From positions 124,001 through 188,000 of the forward strand of contig NZ_JAFVME010000003.1 of NCBI RefSeq assembly GCF_018492665.1: a stretch of DNA of 64,000 bases, given 5' to 3'. This document shows positions 26,764 to 35,216 of this stretch, one piece after another. The position numbers and the translations under genes were made by a program. Source of the DNA: Pedobacter sp. B4-66. GTDB lineage: Bacteria > Bacteroidota > Bacteroidia > Sphingobacteriales > Sphingobacteriaceae. A model generated the notes under the pieces. That model was given only the letters and a program-made list of their open reading frames with translations. It was not told where the DNA came from and searched no databases. Within the stretch, counting starts at the first letter, position 1, and every line of letters begins with the position of its first letter.

Positions 26764-26987
26764 TATCCAAATAATTGATAAGTAAATGTAGCCGGAATTT
26801 TCGGATTCTTTTACGGTTTTCCGGAATTCCGGCGGATTTATCGGAATCATCGGAACCGCTTGCTAATTAACCATTTCAGCCCCTATACATTTGCTTTCGT
26901 AATCAGTTCGAGGGTCGATTAGCTATCGTAACTCATGTACAAACAGATTGCAAAAAATGAGAAGAAGTTGCGGTAGGACGTGATCGG

Positions 26988-27096
26988 TTTGGGAAGCAGT
27001 TATTGCCTCCCGCAATGGAATCTCATCTACTTCCCAAAAATTTCAGAAGCGCTTCTGAAATGCAATGTAGTAACCTCCGCGTATGGCTCGCGGAGG
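26988..27096 (+). other. cluster of hairpins ahead of a small peptide gene
   Basis: Within 109 bases there are four nested or adjacent inverted repeats. TTTGGGAAG/CTTCCCAAA (26988-26996 with 27030-27038) encloses ATTGC/GCAAT (27002-27016). Then come a perfect 22-base palindrome at 27040-27061 and CCTCCGCG/CGCGGAGG (27074-27096). This density suggests a structured leader RNA or an operator cluster. Upstream, 26851-26987 shows nothing else. Confidence 0.5.
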
Positions 27097-27292
27097 CCTA
27101 TCAAGTATTTCAATTCTAAAATTTTTGACAATGTTTGCATTTTTATTTGCCTTATTAATGGGATTCGCAACCCCACAACATACTACTCCAAAAGATTGTG
27201 GTAACGGTACTGTAACAACCTTTGGCGATCCTCCAGTTACTCCTCCTGGTGATCATGGTGGCGAAACAGGTAACAATCCTCCTAGAAGATAG
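27083..27292 (+). CDS. small secreted Pro/Gly-rich peptide precursor
   Basis: The 69-codon frame has an N-terminal signal-like segment (LKFLTMFAFLFALLMGFA) and a short mature part rich in Pro, Gly, Thr and His (PPVTPPGDHGGETGNNPP). An internal ATG at 27131 is an alternative start. It sits between a hairpin cluster and a strong terminator, and just ahead of a histidine kinase gene. A signalling peptide is possible but not shown. Confidence 0.5.
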   Translation: MARGGLSSISILKFLTMFAFLFALLMGFATPQHTTPKDCGNGTVTTFGDPPVTPPGDHGGETGNNPPRR

Positions 27293-27301
27293 TCATCTTT
27301 C

Positions 27302-27332
27302 AATGCGGGCGAAATTTTGCCCGCATTTTTTA
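27302..27332 (+). terminator. rho-independent terminator after small peptide
   Basis: AATGCGGGC and GCCCGCATT make a nine-base GC-rich stem, followed by TTTTTAT. It separates the peptide gene from the downstream histidine kinase. Confidence 0.8.
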
Positions 27333-27357
27333 TAAATTAGGAGAATAATTAAAAATA

Positions 27358-29052
27358 TTGAAAATACTAATTACGTCTCTTCTATTGTTCCTGCTCATTT
27401 CTTGCCATCAAGAAAAGAAGCAAAAAAAGCCGTTGGCTGATAATGCATACTATGATCGTGCATGGTTTTTTTTGGACAATAATCTTCCGGACAGTAGTTT
27501 CATTTACTTCAATAAAGCGAAAGAGAAGTCATTGAAAGATGGAGATAAAGTAAAGGTTGCCAAATGTCTAATCAACATGGCAATTATTAGCGGCGATAAA
27601 GGGGATTATTTTGGCAGTCAGGAAATCTCACTTTCTGCAATTGCCTATCTGAATCCTAGTATTCAGGAACAAAGAGAAATACTATCCTCGAACTACAACA
27701 ACCTGGGTAAAATGGCCCATGTTTTAAAAAAATATGAGGAGGCCAATCAGTTTTATCTGAAATCAATCGAGTTCACGAAAAATGAAAACTCCCGAGCGAT
27801 CTATTTCAATAATATTGCGATCAATTTAAGCAGTTATGGGAAGTATAGCGAAGCCCTGAAATATTTTGAGAAATTAATGGGTGAAAAAGGAGTCAGAGGG
27901 AATCCGATCACGTATTCTCGGATACTGTCCAATAGTGCGAAAACCAAATGGATGCAAAATCCCTCTTATAAACCAGTATCAGATTTTCTAAAAGCCTTAA
28001 ATATAAGAGAACGGGAAAAGGATTTGTGGGGACAAAATGCAAGTCTAGGCCATCTTGTCGATTACTATATTGATGTAAAGCCAGATTCTGCCTTATTCTA
28101 TACCCATAAAAAGTATAAAATTGCTCAGGCAATAAGAAGTGCCGATGATCAACTCAACTCTCTTCAAAAGCTGATAAAGCTTAGTCCAATCAAAGATACC
28201 AAGCGTTATTTTGAAATCTACCAGCATCTTGACGATAGTGTGCAGGTTGTCCGTAGTGCAGCTAAAAATCAGTTTGCACTGATTCGTTATGAAACGGAAA
28301 AGAATAAAGCCGAAAATCTAAATCTTCAGAAAGATGTTAACGAGAAGAAGTATCAGATTACCAGGCAACGGTTTCTTATTATTGGCGCATTGATTTTAAT
28401 AATTGGAGGATCAGTTATCGGTCTGCTTTGGTATAAAAAAAGGAAGCAAAAAATAGAACTGGAGGCTGAAAATACTATTAGGGACAACAAGTTAAAAATT
28501 CATAAAAAGGTACATGATGTTGTTGCAAATGGCCTGTATACTGTAATGTCTGAAATTGAGAATAAGGAAGAGCTGGATAAGGAAAAAATCCTGGATAGAA
28601 TAGAAATACTCTATGAAAGATCCCGGGGCATTACCTATGACGCTTATGATGAAACTCCCATTATTGAACCTGATCTTAAAGGGAAAATTAATAGCCTCAT
28701 TGCATCCTATGGCACTCAGAAAAGAAGAGTGTCTCTTGTTGGCAATGAGGATGAGCTATGGGAACAGGTAAGTGCACAAGCCAAATACGAAATAATGCAC
28801 ATTCTTCAGGAGCTGATGGTAAACATGGATAAGCACAGTGCTGCAAGTAATGTGGTGATAAAGTTTGAGCGTATTAAAAAACAGCTGAATATCTATTATA
28901 CTGATGATGGAATTGGCATCAAAGGGATACCAAACTTTAATAATGGGCTCACCAATACGGGAAACCGTATTCAAAGTATAGGTGGTGAGATTACTTTTGA
29001 TTCAAATAACGAAAGGGGATTAAGTATTCACATTTTTTTTCCTACTACCTAA
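27358..29052 (+). CDS. lipoprotein TPR sensor histidine kinase
   Basis: The protein is 564 residues, read from TTG at 27358 because KILITSLLLFLLISCHQE is a clear lipoprotein signal with lipobox Cys. The periplasmic part is tetratricopeptide-like (about 25-300). A membrane segment follows (FLIIGALILIIGGSVIGLLW), then a HisKA_3-like helix with HKKVHDVVANGL and an HATPase domain (ELMVNMDKHSAASNV, YTDDGIGIKG, NTGNRIQSIGG). Family knowledge: such kinases sense envelope signals and phosphorylate NarL-type regulators. The response regulator gene starts seven bases downstream. Confidence 0.88.
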   Translation: MKILITSLLLFLLISCHQEKKQKKPLADNAYYDRAWFFLDNNLPDSSFIYFNKAKEKSLKDGDKVKVAKCLINMAIISGDKGDYFGSQEISLSAIAYLNPSIQEQREILSSNYNNLGKMAHVLKKYEEANQFYLKSIEFTKNENSRAIYFNNIAINLSSYGKYSEALKYFEKLMGEKGVRGNPITYSRILSNSAKTKWMQNPSYKPVSDFLKALNIREREKDLWGQNASLGHLVDYYIDVKPDSALFYTHKKYKIAQAIRSADDQLNSLQKLIKLSPIKDTKRYFEIYQHLDDSVQVVRSAAKNQFALIRYETEKNKAENLNLQKDVNEKKYQITRQRFLIIGALILIIGGSVIGLLWYKKRKQKIELEAENTIRDNKLKIHKKVHDVVANGLYTVMSEIENKEELDKEKILDRIEILYERSRGITYDAYDETPIIEPDLKGKINSLIASYGTQKRRVSLVGNEDELWEQVSAQAKYEIMHILQELMVNMDKHSAASNVVIKFERIKKQLNIYYTDDGIGIKGIPNFNNGLTNTGNRIQSIGGEITFDSNNERGLSIHIFFPTT

Positions 29053-29058
29053 ACAGAT

Positions 29059-29727
29059 ATGATGTTCGAACGCGTATTAATTGCTGAGGATCACGAAAAT
29101 ACCAGTCTATCCGTTAAACGGGCTCTAATTGATCTGGGAGTTGAGGATCCTAAATATGTATCCTATTGTGACCAAGCCTTATCCTGGATTCGAAAAGGAT
29201 TAAGCATTGCCCAACCTTATGATTTATTTATCACTGATCTTTCATTTGTAGAAGACCATACGATTCAGGAGATTACTGATGGTGCAACTCTCATTAAGGC
29301 CGTTAAAGAGATTCAACCAGAATTAAAGATATTGGTGTTTTCTGCAGAGGGCAGGCCTGAAGTCATTACTTCTTTGATCAAAGACCTTGGGATCAATGCT
29401 TATGTGCGTAAGGCCCGTCATGATGTCCAGGAGCTTAGATCAGCTATAGAGGCGATTGCTAAAGGGAAAACTTATTTTCCTATTCAAATCAGGCAAAATA
29501 CACGAGAAAACAATTCATTTGCATTTACAACATACGATACAACTATTATACGTTTGCTTGCCCAAGGCGCGAAACAAAAAGAAATTCCACAATATCTTCA
29601 AGAAAACAAGATTATACCATCTGGTTTAAGTAGTCTTGAAAAACGACTCAATCTAATTAGAGAGGTGTTGGGCTTTTCAACTAATGAGCAACTTATTGCT
29701 TATTGTAAAGATTTCAAAATTATCTAA
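29059..29727 (+). CDS. NarL-like response regulator
   Basis: This 222-residue protein has a receiver domain (about 1-135) with acidic pocket VLIAEDHEN and phosphoacceptor Asp in YDLFITDLSF. The C-terminal region (about 150-222, IRLLAQGAKQKEIPQYLQ) resembles a LuxR-type helix-turn-helix in outline but is divergent. Directly downstream of the cognate kinase. A small hairpin TTACGG/CCGTAA lies at 29745-29760 after the stop and may be a weak terminator. Confidence 0.85.
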   Translation: MMFERVLIAEDHENTSLSVKRALIDLGVEDPKYVSYCDQALSWIRKGLSIAQPYDLFITDLSFVEDHTIQEITDGATLIKAVKEIQPELKILVFSAEGRPEVITSLIKDLGINAYVRKARHDVQELRSAIEAIAKGKTYFPIQIRQNTRENNSFAFTTYDTTIIRLLAQGAKQKEIPQYLQENKIIPSGLSSLEKRLNLIREVLGFSTNEQLIAYCKDFKII

Positions 29728-29782
29728 TACCTTAATTTCTCACTTTACGGTTTCCCGTAAGGAAAGCTCTCTTCACCTGCCT

Positions 29783-29790
29783 ACTTTCGA
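29783..29790 (+). promoter_or_regulatory. candidate -7 element for the Ter-type gene run
   Basis: ACTTTCGA lies next to the reading TACTTTCG (seven of eight to TAnnTTTG), about 35 bases before the first gene of the 29821-47316 run. No convincing -33 element is seen, so this is tentative. Confidence 0.25.
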
Positions 29791-29820
29791 ATCATAATTA
29801 GGAACTAAAATTTTTAAATT

Positions 29821-30027
29821 ATGAAAAAGTATTACGTAAACAAGAAGGCTCAATCAAACGGTGACCATGAAGTTCACAATGAAACTTGCTACCGTCTACC
29901 AGATGTTGCTAATAGATTGTATTTAGGAGAATTCTCTTCATGTGCAGACGCCGTTGCAGCCGCAAAACGACACTATTCAAAAGCTGACGGCTGTTATTAC
30001 TGCTCACCAACTTGTCATACTAGTTAG
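29821..30027 (+). CDS. small Cys/His-rich protein of unknown function
   Basis: This 68-residue protein begins MKKYYVNKKAQSNGDHEVHN and has the spaced Cys/His pattern HNETCYRLP, SSCADAVAAAK, DGCYYCSPTCHTS. It is a known small conserved hypothetical family in Bacteroidota and other bacteria. The Cys/His spacing suggests one bound zinc. First gene of a long co-directional run. Confidence 0.75.
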   Translation: MKKYYVNKKAQSNGDHEVHNETCYRLPDVANRLYLGEFSSCADAVAAAKRHYSKADGCYYCSPTCHTS

Positions 30028-30038
30028 CTATTTCGATC

Positions 30039-30305
30039 ATGGAATATAAAGTAGTACCATTCACCGCTACCCTGGATCAGAAAAAAGAAACTACAGCGGT
30101 TGTAGCAGAGCAGTTAGGTAAACTGATAGAACGCTACAGTAACCAGGGCTGGAAGTATGTTAGGTTAGAGGGTGTTTCTACTTATGTGCAGCCAGACTCA
30201 GGATGTTTTGGAATAGGGGCGAAGCCTGGTTATATGGCATCTTACCAGATGGTTGTTTTTAGCAAAGAAACTCGTCATGAAAGCGCTGCTCCTTCTGGTC
30301 ATTAG
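30039..30305 (+). CDS. DUF4177-like small protein
   Basis: This 88-residue protein starts MEYKVVPFTATLDQKKET and has the LIERYSNQGWKYVRLEGVST pattern typical of DUF4177 proteins, which have a short beta-alpha-beta fold and no known role. It starts 11 bases after the preceding small gene and overlaps the yidD gene by 29 bases. Confidence 0.7.
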   Translation: MEYKVVPFTATLDQKKETTAVVAEQLGKLIERYSNQGWKYVRLEGVSTYVQPDSGCFGIGAKPGYMASYQMVVFSKETRHESAAPSGH

Positions 30306-30588
30306 GATCTATTGGTCCTTAATTCCGAAGGAGAAAAGACGACCATGTATCTTTAATGTCACTTGCTCTCAATATGTATACAGTAAGACGTCACAAGACG
30401 GTCTTTATGAGGGTCTTCGGGCCCTCATGTATCGATTTTCCAATTGCAGGGCTGGATTTAAAGTATTTGAACACCCAACAGAAACCACAACTCTGATGAT
30501 CCTCCGCAATGGCCAGATTATCCCGCAAAATGAGATTTCAGAACGATTTATCAAAAAAGAACATTCAATATCAACAAGATCAAAATGA
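30277..30588 (+). CDS. yidD: YidD-like membrane protein insertion efficiency factor
   Basis: This 103-residue protein, from ATG 30277, has a short hydrophobic start (MKALLLLVIRIYWSLIPK), the Cys motif CIFNVTCSQYVYSKT and LMYRFSNCRAGF, matching YidD. Family knowledge: YidD binds the inner membrane and assists YidC. Location within a TerC/TerD locus rather than beside rpmH/rnpA/yidC suggests a paralogue dedicated to this system's membrane proteins. It overlaps the terC start by four bases. Confidence 0.8.
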   Translation: MKALLLLVIRIYWSLIPKEKRRPCIFNVTCSQYVYSKTSQDGLYEGLRALMYRFSNCRAGFKVFEHPTETTTLMILRNGQIIPQNEISERFIKKEHSISTRSK

Positions 30589-31601
30589 ACCAACACCCAA
30601 TTTTCTCAGAGCATCCCGGCCTAATTATAATTTTTGCGATTGCTGTTGTTGTTATGCTATTGCTGGACTTAGGCGTTTTTAATAAAAAAAGCCATGTCGT
30701 GTCCAATAAAGAGGCCGTAAGCTGGTCACTTGTATGGATCAGTCTGGCAATGGCCTTTAGTGGTCTCGTTTATTATGTAGCCGGATCCGTTAAGTTTTTC
30801 GAATTCCAGTCTGCTTACTGGATCGAAAAAGCACTTTCTGTAGACAATCTTTTTGTGTTCATACTCGTCTTTAAATTCTTTGATGTCGCCAATTCAAACA
30901 AGCACAAAGTGTTGTTCTGGGGAATTATCGGAGCATTAGTTCTTAGGGCAATCTTTATTTTTTCCGGTGCATTTTTAATAGAACTGACCTACCTGAATAA
31001 GCTGCTTGCCCTGTTTGGCCTTGCAGGCCTAAAATATGATATCAATATCATCATGACACTCTTTGGTTTATTTCTGGTCTATGCTGGGATTAAATCCTGG
31101 TCTTCCGGAGATGACGATGATGAAGAGGACTATAATAACACGAGGGGCGCAAAATTAATCCGCAGATTCTTTAGTGTGAGTGATAAATATGATGGCGATA
31201 AATTCTTTACAATCCAGAATGGAAAGAAACTCGCAACTCCTCTTTTAGTAGTTGTTGCAGTCATTGAGTTCACTGACTTGCTATTCGCTGTGGATTCGAT
31301 CCCAGCAATCTTTGCCATCTCTAATGATCCGTTTATCCTGTATACGTCCAACATCTTTGCCATACTAGGATTAAGAGCTCTTTTCTTTCTTCTGGATAAC
31401 TTCATTCATTTGTTTAGCAAGCTGAAATATGGATTGGCCATTATTCTTTCCTTCATTGGCTTGAAGATGATCATCGCACCATTTTACCACATCGAGTCGA
31501 TTTATTCTCTCCTGGTGATTGGTGCAGTTTTGTGCCTCTCGGTACTCCTTTCTATAATCTTCCCGGAAGCGGCAATTGAGGAGGCCTCGGAAAATCCTTA
31601 A
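30585..31601 (+). CDS. terC: TerC/Alx-family integral membrane protein
   Basis: The protein is 338 residues with about eight to nine membrane segments and the conserved acidic motifs LLLDLGVFNKKSH, EKALSVDNLFVFILVF, and EFTDLLFAVDSIPAIFAIS. Family knowledge: TerC-type proteins move Mn2+ or help metallate exported proteins and form complexes with TerD-type cytosolic partners. The presence of two TerD genes further on supports a functional link. Confidence 0.92.
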   Translation: MNQHPIFSEHPGLIIIFAIAVVVMLLLDLGVFNKKSHVVSNKEAVSWSLVWISLAMAFSGLVYYVAGSVKFFEFQSAYWIEKALSVDNLFVFILVFKFFDVANSNKHKVLFWGIIGALVLRAIFIFSGAFLIELTYLNKLLALFGLAGLKYDINIIMTLFGLFLVYAGIKSWSSGDDDDEEDYNNTRGAKLIRRFFSVSDKYDGDKFFTIQNGKKLATPLLVVVAVIEFTDLLFAVDSIPAIFAISNDPFILYTSNIFAILGLRALFFLLDNFIHLFSKLKYGLAIILSFIGLKMIIAPFYHIESIYSLLVIGAVLCLSVLLSIIFPEAAIEEASENP

Positions 31602-31638
31602 AGTCTTATAGATAAATCAGGAATTAACATATAAAGTA

Positions 31639-33180
31639 ATGAAAAAGAAATACACAAATTATGCAGTTTTTAATGCCATGGTGATATTCATGATCATTGG
31701 AAGCTATGGATGCAATAATAAGAATAATCAGCCAGCTGAAGATCCATTTTCAGAATTCGATCCATATGCTGTTGGACTAGGCAATAAGATTGAAGCCTAT
31801 CATAACGCCACATTCGCAAACTTGAATACCGGCAAAAGTGGAAATATAGCTCTTTACATAGATTTTTCAGCAGGCATGCATACTGCATTTGCAAACCCGG
31901 AAATCAAGAATTTAACGGGGGATTGCTTTAACGCAATCCTAGCAGATAAATTTGATGTCTATAGGTTAGTTAGCGGGGAGGTCACGCCATTAGAGGTAAC
32001 GAACTCTACTGAGCTGGGCCAAAAAGTTAATGACCCTAAGGAATACCTTAATAAGCGAGCTCCGATCCAGAAGGCTGTAGAGAAAATCGTTGCATCAAAT
32101 AATGATGCCTTGTTGATCACTGATTTCGAAGAATTTCAGAGTGATAAAGAAGTTACCAGTACAGCTTATTTAAAGATTCCATTCTCAAAGTGGCTGGCAA
32201 AAGGAAACTCAATACATTTCTTCGTCGCAAACTATGCTGAGGGTAAAGTGACCAAGCACATTTATTTTACTGTCTTTAGCTACGGAACTTCAAATGCGCA
32301 AAGCCTACTGAGTAAGCTGGAACCGAAGCTATCACTTCTTAATGCAAAATTTGATCTTTCCACTAAGTCATTTAAACTAAGCACAGATTATTCCGGCGAA
32401 AAAACCGGTGGTATCTTCTATGATGCAAATGGAAAATCCGAAGGCACAAAGAATGTCCTGGACTTGAAGGATGGTTATGTAAATGGTCAAAAAAAGAGGA
32501 GCAATTTTGAGTTTTACCCCCTGGGAGTAAATTGGGAAACTATTGCTGAACTCCACGACAGTTATAAAGAACAGAACCAGTTTAACGACTTTTTTAGAAA
32601 ATTGCTGATTGACTTAAGTAATGAAGATAGTTACTTATATGGTGATTTTGAGGTAAAGGTATACGATGTGTCGGAAGATTTTGAGCAATTCTCTAAATGC
32701 CTGGAAGCGAAAAACCATAAACCCAAACTCAGCAAAGGAAATGATGGCGAAGCTAAATTTGCTGACAATGAAACAGACCCGATAGCCATAGGATGCTATA
32801 ATCCTGATGGTTCCCTGAAAGCGGAATGGAAATTTAGCCCTAAAAATCCCGTTGCTCAAACTGAAGTGTTCACACTCAACCAACTGCTTTTTAAGAATAC
32901 GAAAGGCAGCGATAAGAAGAAGACCGAATTGGGTGTTTCATTCGATCCTAAGTTTAACGTTAAGAATATTCAAAATCCTAAAGGCTTAATAAGGGTAGAT
33001 GTGGTTCTTAAAAGTGCTCAACCGAATTTATCGAACCCCATTCTCGATCAGTTTAAATGGATCAACGTAAGTGGTGTACCAAACACAGCGCTTCGCGAAT
33101 CTATTGTTAACACATTGCAGGATCTCAAACCTGATAACCAGGTAATTTACTCCTACTACATTAAAACAACAGAACAATAA
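31639..33180 (+). CDS. lipoprotein with VWA-like region
   Basis: This 513-residue protein has a lipoprotein-type signal (FMIIGSYGCNNKNNQ). Residues about 68-170 show a VWA-like pattern: a strand then DFSAG (Asp75), later LLITDFEEF, although the canonical DxSxS is incomplete. The C-terminal half is beta-rich and unrecognised. It lies between terC and a small membrane protein in the run and probably provides the periplasmic face of the complex. Confidence 0.65.
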   Translation: MKKKYTNYAVFNAMVIFMIIGSYGCNNKNNQPAEDPFSEFDPYAVGLGNKIEAYHNATFANLNTGKSGNIALYIDFSAGMHTAFANPEIKNLTGDCFNAILADKFDVYRLVSGEVTPLEVTNSTELGQKVNDPKEYLNKRAPIQKAVEKIVASNNDALLITDFEEFQSDKEVTSTAYLKIPFSKWLAKGNSIHFFVANYAEGKVTKHIYFTVFSYGTSNAQSLLSKLEPKLSLLNAKFDLSTKSFKLSTDYSGEKTGGIFYDANGKSEGTKNVLDLKDGYVNGQKKRSNFEFYPLGVNWETIAELHDSYKEQNQFNDFFRKLLIDLSNEDSYLYGDFEVKVYDVSEDFEQFSKCLEAKNHKPKLSKGNDGEAKFADNETDPIAIGCYNPDGSLKAEWKFSPKNPVAQTEVFTLNQLLFKNTKGSDKKKTELGVSFDPKFNVKNIQNPKGLIRVDVVLKSAQPNLSNPILDQFKWINVSGVPNTALRESIVNTLQDLKPDNQVIYSYYIKTTEQ

Positions 33181-33214
33181 TTAACCTCAACCAAACACCT
33201 TAAATTACATTCAT

Positions 33215-33553
33215 ATGCAATCCGTATCCGCTTACATCATTTCAATTGGTATCGCATTTATCTTTCTATTGCTGGCTGCCTTTATTTCAACCGCTATAAA
33301 ATTTGAGGGAGGAAGTAGGCCTAAAGATGCTCAGAAACGCAAAACCTGGTTTTGGGTTCTGGCACTTTTAAACCCTGTGGTGATTTACCTGCTGGGCTAT
33401 TGTATATTCAAACCGGATGCGAACATCATGATCGTCAATAAATATATTGCTGCATTAGGAATAGGCACGGCAGTTGGTTTTTTTGTCTATATCATCGCCG
33501 GGTTCGTGTTGAGCAAGGTCTTTAAAAACGGCAAAATCGGTCACTGGTTTTAA
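33215..33553 (+). CDS. small inner-membrane protein with three helices
   Basis: This 112-residue protein has three hydrophobic segments (AYIISIGIAFIFLLLAAFI, WFWVLALLNPVVIYLLGYCI, ALGIGTAVGFFVYIIAGFVL) with a basic loop between the first two. No family was recognised. It is placed directly before the tubulin-like gene and could be its membrane anchor. Confidence 0.65.
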   Translation: MQSVSAYIISIGIAFIFLLLAAFISTAIKFEGGSRPKDAQKRKTWFWVLALLNPVVIYLLGYCIFKPDANIMIVNKYIAALGIGTAVGFFVYIIAGFVLSKVFKNGKIGHWF

Positions 33554-33571
33554 CCCTATAAAAAGAATATC

Positions 33572-35209
33572 ATGGATAAATTATTTGTCATCGCCATCGG
33601 TGGTACTGGTATGCGCTGCCTGGAGTCCTTTACGCATTTGTGCAGCATCGGCATGTTCGACAATCAGGAAATCGAAGTGCTTACCCTGGATACAGATCAA
33701 AATAACGGAAATAAGGCAAGGGTAGAAGAGCTGATTACTTTGTACAGCAGGATTAAGACTACCGGAGCTTCCGGTGGAGGCACGCCTAATGCAAATACTT
33801 TTTTCTCCGCAAAATTAAACCTCCACAGGTTCTGGACTAATTACTCGGCTGCGGGCAGAGAAAGTTATAAAAACCTCAGTAAACTATCAACAGGATCTCC
33901 TGAACAGCAAAAAGCCAATAAGCTGATCTCCGATCTGTTTTTGGATAATGACACCGTACAGGAGTTCGATTTGGCACATGGTTACAGAGCTCAGACACAT
34001 CTTGGTTCTATGCTCATGTATCATGGAATAGTTGAGGCAGCCAGAAATATTTTAAAAGGCACCAATGTTCAAATCGAAGAGCGGGAACTGGAAGCCTTTA
34101 TGACAAAGCTGGAACTAGCTGGAGCAAATGCAAGAGTTTTTATCTTTGGATCTGTATTTGGCGGAACAGGAGCCTCATCCATTCCGGTAATCCCAAAAGC
34201 CCTTCAGGACTTTGTTAAAATAAGGTCAAAAGGGGCGTCCAGCATAGACTTTTCTAAAGCCAAATTTGGTTCTACGCTGTTGACGGAGTACTTCACCTTT
34301 GGCAAACCAGACGAAAAGCAAAAATCGGCTAAGAGTGACCGTATTATAGCAGACTCTTCTTTTTTTCCAATCAACAGCCAGGCGGCGCTTCAGTTCTATC
34401 AAAGCGATCCTACTGTCCAGAAATGTTATAAATTATTGTACCATATCGGCTGGCCAATAGAGAGTAAAAAAGTTGGTGAAGGATCAAATAAGACCATTAC
34501 GGGAGGAAGCGAGCAAAAGAACCCTTGTCATATTACTGAACTCTTGTGTGCCTGTGCAGCCTATGACTTTTTTACCAGAACTGCAGGTTTTGATAACGAA
34601 CAGGCAGATTACCTGTACAAAGCTGTAGAGTTTAAAGATAATTCCTTCAACTTCTCCTTCGATGATTTTGTGGGCAAGGAAAATAATGCTGGTGAAAACT
34701 TTGTAAACAGACTAGGTGCCCTGTTCTCTTTAGCCCACATCTCCTTATCCTTAAATGGAGCCGCGGATGGTGATATCGGTATCAAAGGATTTGTCAATAG
34801 ATGTCAGGAACAGAAATTAGATCAGTATAGTACCATAACTGATATTGAATGTAAAGAGATCAATGAATATTTTAAATTATTCGCGTATTCATTTAACGAC
34901 ACGAAGTTCATTCCAGGCTGGCTTTATCAGGTTAGAGGTACGGTTGCTCCGGGTAAATTCATCTTTGACAGCAAAGCCTTTGTAAGCAACAGAAATGAAT
35001 TGAAGAGTATTGATGTGGGTGCCATATTTCAAGATGATAGGCACCATTGGCCTAAAGGCGGGCTCTTTGGCAGTAGGTACGATTCTTTTGTAAAGAAACT
35101 GATCAATAGCGGACCAAAAGATGAACAGAAAGTAAATACGACAAAAGAGAAGTTTCTGGCTCACATCTATAATGCACTAACCATTTCACAAAATTTCAAC
35201 CTTAATTAA
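33572..35209 (+). CDS. tubulin/FtsZ-like GTPase-fold protein
   Basis: This 545-residue protein begins FVIAIGGTGMRCLESF, a glycine-rich nucleotide loop as in tubulin-type folds. VLTLDTDQNNGN follows and, at about 195-203, VFGGTGASS, the counterpart of the tubulin signature loop GGGTGSG with one change. Family knowledge: FtsZ-like families outside cell division have been linked to membrane remodelling. The rest of the chain is much longer than FtsZ and unrecognised. The actin-like gene starts seven bases downstream. GTP binding is inferred. Confidence 0.7.
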   Translation: MDKLFVIAIGGTGMRCLESFTHLCSIGMFDNQEIEVLTLDTDQNNGNKARVEELITLYSRIKTTGASGGGTPNANTFFSAKLNLHRFWTNYSAAGRESYKNLSKLSTGSPEQQKANKLISDLFLDNDTVQEFDLAHGYRAQTHLGSMLMYHGIVEAARNILKGTNVQIEERELEAFMTKLELAGANARVFIFGSVFGGTGASSIPVIPKALQDFVKIRSKGASSIDFSKAKFGSTLLTEYFTFGKPDEKQKSAKSDRIIADSSFFPINSQAALQFYQSDPTVQKCYKLLYHIGWPIESKKVGEGSNKTITGGSEQKNPCHITELLCACAAYDFFTRTAGFDNEQADYLYKAVEFKDNSFNFSFDDFVGKENNAGENFVNRLGALFSLAHISLSLNGAADGDIGIKGFVNRCQEQKLDQYSTITDIECKEINEYFKLFAYSFNDTKFIPGWLYQVRGTVAPGKFIFDSKAFVSNRNELKSIDVGAIFQDDRHHWPKGGLFGSRYDSFVKKLINSGPKDEQKVNTTKEKFLAHIYNALTISQNFNLN

Positions 35210-35216
35210 CAGGAAG

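Noticed and set aside
27365..27376. Third copy of the imuA-like half-site (AATACTAAT)
   Set aside because: No matching right arm; it lies in the coding start of the kinase.
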